DNA from: Theropithecus gelada
Taxonomy: Eukaryota > Chordata > Mammalia > Primates > Cercopithecidae
Reading direction: 5' to 3'
Assembly: GCF_003255815.1 (NCBI RefSeq)
Contig: NC_037673.1
Location: 91,615,384-91,679,383, forward strand
Length of the DNA: 64,000 nt
Position 1 is the stretch's first letter, and each line of letters starts with the position of its first letter. Under the pieces are notes generated by a model. The model did not search any database. It was not told the origin of the DNA and saw only the letters and a list, made by a program, of their open reading frames with translations. Below, piece by piece: positions 56,072 to 64,000 of the stretch. The translations under genes and the position numbers were made by a program.

Positions 56072-59000
56072 GAGTATCTAATCCTTCTTGAGTTAAGTTT
56101 TGTATATGGTATAAGAAAGGGATCCAGTTTCAATCTTCTGGATATGGCTAGCCAGTTCTCCCAGAACAGTTTATTGAATAGGTAATCCTTTCTCCATTGT
56201 TAATTTCTGTCTGTTGTGTCAAAGATCAGATGATTGTAGGTGTGCAGCTTTATTCCTGGGCTCTCTATTTTGGTCCTTTGGTCTATGTGTCTAATTTTGT
56301 ACCAGTACCATGCTGCTTTAATTACTGTAGTCTTGTGGTAGTTTGAAGACAGATAATGTGATGCCTCCAGCTTGTTCTTTTTGCTTAGGATTGTTGTGGC
56401 TGTTTGGGCTCTTCATGTTGGTTCTATATGAAGTTTAAAATAGTTTTTTCTAGTTCTGTGAAAAATGTCATTGGTAGTTTCATAGGAATAGCATTGAATC
56501 TATAAATTGCTGTGGCAGTATGGCCATTTTAACAATATTGATTCTTCCTATCCATGAGCATGGAATATTTTTCTATTTGTTTGTGTCATCTCTGACTTCT
56601 TTGAGCAGTGTTTTGTAGTTCTTCTTGTAGAGATCTTTCATCTCCCTGGTGAGCTTCATTCCTAGGTATTGTATTTTTTTGTGGCTATTGTGAATAGGAT
56701 CACCTTCTTGATTTGGCCCTCAGCTTGGACATTATTATTGAAAAGAAATGCTACTGATTTTTGCACATCGATTTTGTATCCTGAAACTTTGCTGAAGTTG
56801 TTTATCAGATTTAGGAGCTTTTGGGCAGAGAGTATAGGATTTTCTCAGTATAGAATCATATCATTTCAAGCAGAGATAGTTTGACTTCCTCTCTTCCTAT
56901 TTGGATGCCTTTTATTTCTTTCTCTTGCCTGATAACTCTGGCTCGGATTTCCTGTACTATGTTGAATAGGAATGATGAAAGAGGGCATCTTTGTCTTGTT
57001 CTAGTTCTCAAGGGGAGTACTTCCAGCTTTTGCCCACCCATTCCGTAGGATGTTGGCTGTGAGTTTGTCATAGATAGCCCTTATTATTTTGAAATATGTT
57101 TCTTCAATGCCCGGTTTGTTGTGAGTTTTTAACATGAAGGGATGCTGAGTTTTTATTGACTGCCTTTTCTGCATCTATTGAGATGATCATGTGGTTTTTA
57201 TTTTTCATTCTGTTTATGTGATGAATCACATTAGTTTGTGTATGTTGAAACCAACCATGCCCTCCAGGGATAAAGCCTACTTGATGGCAGCAGGTTAGCT
57301 TTTTGATATACTGCTGAATTTGGTTTGCTATTATTTTGTTGAGGATTTTTGCATCTATGTTCATCATGGATATTGGCCTGAAGTTTTTGTTGTTGTTGTG
57401 TCTCTGCCAGGTTTTGGTATCAGTATAATGCTGGCTTTATAGAGTGAGTTGGGGAGGAATACCTCCTTTTCAACTTTTTGGAAGAGTTTAAGTAGAAATG
57501 GTACCAGCTCTTCTTTATGTGTCTAGTACAACTCAGTGTGAATCCATCTAGTTCTGGGCTTTTTCTGGTTGTTAGGTTTTTTCTTAGGGATTCAATTTTG
57601 GAACTCATTATTGGTCTGTTCCCGGTTTGAATTTCTTCCTGGTTCAGTTTGGGAAGTTGTATGTTTTCATGAATTTATCTATTTCTTGCAGGTTTTCTTA
57701 TGTGCAGGTTTTCTAGTTTGTGTTCATAATAGCCTCTGATTTTTATTTTTATTTTTATTTTTGCATTTCTGTGGGGTCAGTGGTAATGTCCCCTTTGTCA
57801 TTTCTGATTGTGTTTATTTGGATCTTCTCAATTTTTTTTTCTTTATTAGTCTAGATAGCAGTCAATCTATCTTATTTATCCTTTCAAATAGCCAACTTAT
57901 GGTTTTGTTGATATTTTGTATGCTTTTCTGCATCTTAATTTCTTTCAGTTCAGTTCTGATTTTGGTTATTTCTTGCTCTGTTAGCTTTAGGATTGGTTTG
58001 CTCTTGTTTTTCTAGTTCCTCAAGGTATGATATTAGGTTGTTAATATGAGATCTTTTTAACTTTTCAGCGTGGGTGTTTGATGCTGTAAAGTTTCCTCTT
58101 AATACTGCTTTAACTGTGTCCCAGAGATTCTGGTATTCTATATCTTTGTTCTCATTCATTTCAGATAATTTCCTGATTTTTGCTTTAATTTCATTGTTTA
58201 CCCAGAAATCATTCCAGAGAAGACTGTTTAATTTCCATGTAATTGTATGGTTTTGAGTAATCTTCTTGGTACTGTTTTCCATTTTTATTGCACTATGGTC
58301 TGAAAGTGTGTTTGGTATGATTTTTGTTTTTAATTCGCTGAAAATTGTTTTATGGCTGATTATATGGTCAATTTTAGAGTATGTGTCATGTGCAGATGAG
58401 AAGAATGTATGTTCTGCTATTTTGGGGTACAGAGTTCTATAGATATCTGTTAGGTCTATTTGGTTACATGTTGAGTTCAGGTCCTGAATATCTTTGTTAG
58501 TTTTCTGGGTTAATGATTTGTTTATTACTGTTGGTGGGATGTTGACATCTCCTATTATTATTGTATTGTTATCTCTGTCTCTTCACAGGTCTCAAACAAC
58601 TTGTTTTATGAATCTGGGTGCTCCTGTGTTGGGTGCATATATATTTAGGGTAGTTAGGTCTTCCTGTTGAATTGAACCTCTTACCATTATGTAATGCCTC
58701 TGTCTCTTCTGATTTTTGTTGGTTTAAAGTCTGTTTTGTCTGAAATTAGAATAGGAACCTTTCCCTTTTTTTCTGTTTTCCATTTGCTTGGTAGATTTTT
58801 TCCATTTGTTTACTTTGAGCTTATTGTGTCATTGTATGTGAGATGGGTCTCTTGAAGACAGGATACAGTTAGGTCTTACTTCTGTATCCAACTTGCCACA
58901 CTGTGCTTTTTAATTGCACATTTAGTACATTTATCTTCAAGATTAATATTGATATGTGCAGATTTGATCCTGTCATCATGTTGTTAGCTGGTTACTATGC

Positions 59001-59215
59001 AGACTTGATTGTGTAGTTGCTTTATAGTGTCAGTGGTCTATGTACTTAAGTGTGTTTTTGTGGTGGTCAGTAAGTCTTTCATTTCCACATTTAGCACTCC
59101 CTTAAGGACCTCTTGTAAGGCAGGTCTAGTGGTAATTAATTCCCTTAGCATTTGCTTGTCTGAAAAGAATCTTATTTCTCCTTTACAGATGAAGTTTAGT
59201 TTGGCTGGATATGAA

Positions 59216-59513
59216 TTTTTTTTTTTTTTTTTTTTTGGAGACTTGCTCTGTCGCCCAGGCTGGAGTGCAGTGGCGCCATCTTGGCTCACTGCAAGCTCCG
59301 CCTCCCGGGTTTACGCCATTCTCCTGCCTCAGCCTCCCGAGTAGCTGGGACTACAGGCACCTGCCACCTCGCCCGGTTAGTTTTTTGTATTTTTTGGTAG
59401 AGACGGGGTTTCACCATGTTAGCCAGGATGGTCTGGATATCCTGACCTCGTGATCCGCCCATCTCGGCCTCCCAAAGGGCTGGGATTACAGGCTTGAGCC
59501 ACCGCGCCTGGCC
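59216..59513 (-). mobile_element. Young AluY with Old World monkey-type changes, antisense
   Basis: A T-run, then GGAGACTTGCTCTGTCGCCC to GAGCCACCGCGCCTGGCC. CGGGTTTACGCC, CCACCTCGCCCGGTTAG and CAGGCTTGAGCC repeat the changes seen at 33028. ATATGAA-type duplications lie at 59209-59215 and 59515-59521. It interrupts L1 ORF1 at GGCTGGATATGAA. Confidence 0.95.
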
Positions 59514-60036
59514 CATATGAAATTTTTTTATTGGAGTTTCTTTTCTTTAAGAATATTGAACATAACTGCTCCCCCGCCACCAATCTCTTCTGGCATGTAG
59601 GATTTCTGCTGAAAAGTCCACTATTAGCCTGACAAATTTCCCTTTGTAGGTGACCTTCCCCTTCTATCTTCCTTTATATTTTTCCTTTTACGTCAATCTT
59701 GGAAAATCTGAAGACTGCGTGTCTTGGGGGTGGTCGTCTTGTACAGTATCTCACAGGCATTTTCTGCATTTTCTGAATTTGAATGTTGGCCTCTGTGGTG
59801 AGGTTGGGGAAATTTTCATGGACGATATACTCAAGTATGTTTCCAAGTTGCTTGTTTTCTCTCTCTCTTTCAGGGATGCCAGTGAGTCATAGATTTTGTC
59901 TATTTATGTAATCCCATAATTCTCGGAGGTTTTTTTTCATTAAGATATTCTCTTTTCTTTATGTTTGTCTGACTGAGTCAGCTCAGAGAACCAGTCTTTG
60001 AACTCTGAGAGTCATTCCTCAGCTGGGTCTATTTTG

Positions 60037-60140
60037 AAAATTATGGAACGCCTCATGAATATATGTGTCATCCTTGTTCAGCGGCCATGCTAATCTCTGT
60101 ATCATTCCAATTTTAGTATATGTGCTGCCAAAGACAGCAC
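60037..60140 (-). pseudogene. RNU6 (pseudogene): U6 snRNA pseudogene fused to the 5' end of an L1
   Basis: The minus strand reads GTGCTGTCTTTGGCAGCACA, then TATACTAAAATTGGAATGAT, ACAGAGATTAGCATGG and AAGGATGACACATATATTC, and ends GGCGTTCCATAATTTT. That is U6 snRNA at full length (104 of about 107 bases). The ACAGAGA box and AGC triad are present, with a 3-base loss next to the box and scattered substitutions. U6 is normally the catalytic snRNA of the spliceosome, transcribed by RNA polymerase III from upstream promoter elements, which this copy lacks. Its 3' end is joined directly to L1 ORF1 at 60036, and its exact 5' end meets the target-site duplication of the L1. Together these show template switching from L1 RNA to U6 RNA during insertion. 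It is a non-functional retrocopy. Confidence 0.96.
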
Positions 60141-62672
60141 ACATCTAAGAATTCTTTGCCTAGACCTCAATCCCAAAATTTTTATACAATTTTTTTTCTA
60201 ACATAGAATGCAAAACAGTTTTGCAAATTACACTTAAGTCTGCAATCCATTTTGGATTAATTTTTATGTGTAATAAAATGTGAGGTGTATGTTGAGGTTC
60301 ATATTTATTTGTTTTCCTATGGATTTGCAATTGCTCCAGCACCATATATTGAAAAGGCTGTTCTTCCTCCATTGAATTGCTTTTGCACCTTCATCAAAAA
60401 TCAGTTAGGCATATTTGTTTGGCTCTATTTCTGGGTTTTCTGTTCAGTTCCACTGATGTATGTGTCTGTCCTTCTACCAATATTATACAATTTTGATTAC
60501 GATAGCTACATAATAAGTGTTGAAATTAAATGGACTGATTTCTCTTACTTTATTAAAAAATTTAAAGCTATTTTTCTTCCTTTACTTTTTCACATAAATG
60601 TTAGAAAGAAAGATGTTGCCCATATCTACAAAAATTCTGCCTGGGAATTTGAAAGGAATTGGATTAAATCTATATGTCTATTTAGGGAAAATTAATATCT
60701 TTCATATGTTGAGTCTACCAGTCATTAAATAAAGCCTGACTCTCCATTTATTTAGATTTTTTTTTTTATTTCCTTCATCGGCATTTGGTAACTTTCAGCA
60801 TATAAATACTGTTTATGTTTTGTTGAATTTACACTCAAGTACTTCATTTTTTGAGTGATTGTAAGTTGTATTTTTAATTTTGGTGTTTATGTGTTCATTA
60901 CTAGTATAATGAAATAGAATCAATTTTTGTATGTTCATTTTCTATCCTATGACCTTGTTGAACTCACTTAGTATTTTTAGGAGATTTCTTGTAGATTCCT
61001 TAGGAATTTCTGTGTAGACAATTATACCTACAAATAGAATTAGTCTTGTTTATTTCTTCCTAATCAATGTAATTTTTATTTCGTTTTCTTGCTTTGTTGT
61101 ACTGAATAGAACTTCCAGTAATATGGGTGAATAAGAGTGTTTTATATAAAAGCAGACGTCTTTGTTTTCTTTCTGATCTTTGAGGGAAAGCATTAAATTT
61201 TTCATCATTAAGTATAATAGTAGCTTTATCCAGTGGAGGAAATTCACTTCTGTTTCTAGTTTTTTTAGAGCTTTTGGTATGAATTGGTGTTGAATTTTTT
61301 CAAGTGCTCTTTCTCAAGTGGAATGATCATGTGATATTTTTCCTTAGTTTGTTAAATGGTGTATTACACTGATTGATTTTCAAATGTTGAACTAACCTTA
61401 CATCCCTGAAATAAGCCCACTTTGTCATGGAATATAATTAATTTCTCTTAAATATTACTGAATTCTATTTGCTTATATGTTCTTAAGAACTTTTTCATGT
61501 ATTTTCATGAGTGATATTGGCTTATGATTTTCTTTTTTTGTACTATCTCCCTATGATTTTGATATCAGGGTAATAATAGCTTCATAACATAAATTAGGAG
61601 TGTTATCTTATATTTTCTGGAGGAAGCTGTGTAAAGTTGGTGTTAATTTTTCTGTAAACATTGGGAAGAATTCTCCAGTGAAACCATCTGGGCCTGATAA
61701 CTTATTTTGGGAAAACTTTTAAATTATGAATTCAATTTTCTTGATAGTTATTGGACTACACAAATTATTTCATTCTGAATTAGTTGTTGTACTTTGTGAT
61801 TTTCAAGGAATTGGTCTATTTCATCAAAATTGCCAGAGTTTTGCATGTAGAATTGCCACAGTATTCCCATATTAACTTTTTAATATCTGCAGGATCTGTC
61901 ATGATATTCCCTGTTTTATTCTTAGTATTGGTAATTTGTGGATTTTCTTTTTTTTCCCTTTGTCAGTCTTGCTAGAGGTTTGTCAACGTAATTGATCTTC
62001 TCAAAGGATGAGGTTTTAGTTTTTTTGAGTTTTTGTGTTGTTTTTCTGGTTTCACATTAATTTGTGATTAATGATTTCTGCATTTTCTTCTATTTATTTT
62101 GTGTTCATTTTTCTTTTCTTTGTCTAGGTTCTTGAGGTAGGAGTTTAGGTTACTGATTTCAGACTTTTTCTCGGTTCTAATGTAGGCGTTTAATGCTGTA
62201 AATTTCCCTCTAAGCACTGCTTTAGCTGTATCCCACAAATTTTTATATGCTGTACTTTCATTTTTATTCAGTTCTTTTGGGACTTCCTCTTTGATCCATG
62301 GATTATTTACAAATGCATTGTTTATCATTCTGTTGTTGATTTCTAGTTTTCTTACATTGTAGTCAGAGAATACAATTTGTATGGTATCAATCCTTTAAAT
62401 TTGTTGAGGTTTGTTTTATGGTCTAGAATATGATCTATCTCAGTATAGGTTCCATGGGCTCTTAAGAAGAGTGTGTATTCTGCTGTTTGTCTGGTGGAGT
62501 GTTCCATAAATGTCAATTAGATTCTATTGGTTGATAGTGTTGTTGAGTTTTTTATATTCTTGCTGATTTTCTGCCTACCTATTATATCAATTGTTGAAAG
62601 AGGGCTATTGAAGTTTACAACTGTAATTGTAGATCTGTCTATTTCTCTTTTCAGTTTCACCAGTTTTTGTTT

Positions 62673-62784
62673 CAGATATTTCATAACTCTGTTGCTTTTT
62701 GTATACACATCGATGTTTATATATACACACAGATATTTCATAACTGTTACTTTTTGTATACACTTCTATGTTCTCCTGGTAGAG
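62673..62784 (+). repeat. Imperfect 57-bp tandem duplication inside the L1M
   Basis: CAGATATTTCATAACT..GTT.CTTTTTGTATACAC starts at 62673 and again at 62730. The first ~40 bases agree except for a 2-base gap and one or two substitutions. Confidence 0.85.
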
Positions 62785-62806
62785 TCACCCTTCTAACATT
62801 ATGTAG

Positions 62807-63126
62807 GGCCAGGCTCAGGCAATGATCCATGCCTATAATCCCAGTGCTTTTGGAGGCCAAGGTAGGAGGACTGCTTGAGGCCAGGAGTTTGAGACCAGCC
62901 TGGGCAACAAAGTAATATCCCATCTCTACAAAAAATAAAATAAAATAGAATAAATTAGCCGGGCATGGTGGTGCACACCTGTAATCCTAGCTACTCCAGC
63001 GGCTGAGGCAGGAGGATTGCTTCAGCCCAGGAGTTGAAGGCTATAGTGAGCTACGATCATGCCACTGCACTTCAGCCTGAGTAACAGAGTGATATGCTAT
63101 CTCTAAAATAATAATAATAATAATAA
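62807..63126 (+). mobile_element. AluJ, full length, with (TAA)n tail
   Basis: GGCCAGGCTCAGGCAATGAT to GAGTAACAGAGTGATATGC, then an ATAATAATAATAA tail. GCTTGAGGCCAGGAGTTTGA and TTGCTTCAGCCCAGGAGTTG are AluJ-type. Confidence 0.93.
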
Positions 63127-63468
63127 ATTTTTAAAAATATTGTGTAATGTCACTCTGTATCTGGTAAATTTCTCTGCTCATAAGTCTATTTTATCTGATA
63201 TTAATATAACTATTCCCACTTTCTTTGAATTAATTTTTACATGGTATGTCTTTTTCTATCCATTTACTTTGTTATATTTATTAAAGTTCCTAATAGACAG
63301 CAGGTAATTGAGTCATGTTTTTAATATGTTCTGCTAATCTTTGTCTTTTAATTGGTGTATGTGGACACACTTTTTTATCCATATAATTTACTTCTTTAAA
63401 ATTCAATAACTAATGCATACACAATGTATAAAATTTTAAAGATACTAAAGAGTTTCTGATATTAAAAA

Positions 63469-63779
63469 CATTGAACTGAGCATGGTGGTTTATGCCTATA
63501 ATCCCAGCACTTTGAGAGGCAGAAGCAGAAGGATCATCTTGAGGCCAGGAGTTTGAGACCAGCCTGGGCAATGTAGTGGCATCCTGTATCTCCAAAAATA
63601 ATTATATATGTATATAAGCTGGGTGTGATGGTACATGCCTGTAGTTCCAGCTACTTGGGTGGCTAAGCTGGAGGGATCTCTTGAATCCAGAAGTTCAACA
63701 CTGTAGTAAGCTATGATCATGCCATTGCACTCCCACTTAGGTGGCAGAGCAAGACCTGTCTCTAAAAAAGAAAAAAAAT
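63469..63779 (+). mobile_element. AluJ, full length, with 10-bp target-site duplication
   Basis: GAGCATGGTGGTTTATGCCT to GCAAGACCTGTCTCTAAAAA. ATATTAAAAA repeats at 63459-63468 and 63780-63789. Confidence 0.93.
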
Positions 63780-63789
63780 ATATTAAAAA

Positions 63790-64000
63790 GTCAGTTCCCT
63801 TCCATTCCACCTCTTTCCCCAGTCCTCCCATCCCCTTCCCAAGAGGTAGCCATGTTTTCCATTTTGATGTTGTCTTCTATCAGAGTTGGTCTACAAAATG
63901 AAAACATATACAGGACTATATAAAATATAAATGAGAACAAAGTATATGTATTGTTCTACTTGTTGCCTTATATATAATTAATAGCACATCTTGAAGATCT
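63790..64000 (-). mobile_element. Probable L1M 3' UTR fragment, antisense (diverged), continues past the window
   Basis: CCCAAGAGGTAGCCATGTTT, then an ACATATACAGGACTATATAA block and GCACATCTTGAAGATCT, resemble the antisense L1M 3' end (CCCAGAGGTAACCACTGTT .. TATCTTGGAGATC). Confidence 0.45.

Larger units (their letters stand above)
54909..60036 (-). mobile_element. Primate L1 (L1PB-like) carrying U6 at its 5' end, antisense
   Basis: On the minus strand it runs from ORF1 (right) through ORF2 to the 3' UTR (left; CAGGGTACATGTGCAGG, AGCTCCCACTTATAAGTG). The truncation in ORF1 at 60036 is joined to a U6 copy. ORF1 is recognisable at 59038-59289 (YPAKLNFICKGEIRFFSD, TTRPALQEVLKG). ORF2 pieces include IISIDAEKAVNK (57104-57367) and a reverse transcriptase region at 56856-57071 where the catalytic FADD box is broken (KLSLLEMI). 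Numerous stops make it inactive. TSDs TCTAAGAACTCTTT (54894-54907) and TCTAAGAATTCTTT (60144-60157) flank L1 plus U6 together. It carries an AluY (59216) and a tail-only insertion (56050). Confidence 0.95.
60158..63385 (-). mobile_element. L1M LINE ORF2, right part, antisense
   Basis: It continues the fragment at 54641-54893: GTGAGGTGTATGTTGAGGTT, GCTCCAGCACCATATATTG, GAATTGCTTTTGCACCTTC, CTCTAAGCACTGCTTTAGCT and ATGATCTATCTCAGTATAGG. ORF2 remnants on the minus strand include NLWDTAKAVLRGKFTALNAY at 62068-62328. It is inactive and older than the L1 that splits it. It is interrupted by an AluJ at 62807 and carries an internal 57-bp duplication at 62673. Confidence 0.9.

Noticed and set aside
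60037..60140. Functional U6 snRNA gene
   Set aside because: It has a deletion beside the ACAGAGA box and many substitutions, and no proximal sequence element or TATA box upstream. The upstream sequence is the L1M target site, so it is a retrocopy.
1..64000. CRISPR array, phage, operon or defence-type system
   Set aside because: The window is vertebrate DNA dominated by Alu, L1, MIR and L2. There are no regularly spaced direct repeats and no clustered long open frames.

Overview
The window looks like 64 kb of intergenic or intronic DNA from an Old World monkey (Cercopithecidae). Primate origin is certain, because the sequence is full of Alu and primate L1 copies. The monkey assignment is an inference: several young AluY copies (14638, 33028, 59216) share changes that I associate with cercopithecid AluY subfamilies, such as CTCAAGCCTGTAATCCC, GCGAGGTGGCGGGCG and GATCCGGCCACTGCACTCC or their complements. 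One N at 32930 marks an assembly uncertainty.

No complete gene is visible. The best gene evidence is on the minus strand. A possible 3'-terminal exon (21074-21221) has a splice acceptor, 48 codons, a stop, about 480 bases of 3' UTR and a canonical poly(A) signal at 20613-20618. A second possible exon lies at 26590-26733. I do not recognise either protein. Almost all the longer open frames lie inside repeats in antisense, or in unique sequence with no coding signal.

Layout. 1-13.6 kb is mostly unique DNA with old MER5A, MIR and L1M pieces, a free Alu left monomer with target-site duplications (TSDs), and a 56-bp duplicated segment. 13.6-18.5 kb is an antisense L1M cut by three Alus. 18.5-32.7 kb holds MIRs, an old LTR-like stretch, the possible exons and a long L2. 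32.7-37.0 kb is a nested block in which an antisense primate L1 sits inside an L2 and itself carries Alus. 37-54.6 kb is largely unique, with a short L1 that may carry a 3' transduction, an MLT1 LTR, MER5A copies and MIRs. 54.6-63.4 kb is an old L1M split by a younger L1, and the 5' end of that younger L1 is fused to a U6 snRNA copy. TSDs surround the whole insert, which makes it a textbook U6/L1 chimeric retrotransposon. 63.4-64.0 kb is an AluJ and an L1M-like tail.

Every L1 whose orientation can be read lies on the minus strand. There is no CRISPR array, operon, intact mobile element or sign of a new biological system. The interest lies in the retrotransposition record and in the two unidentified exon candidates.
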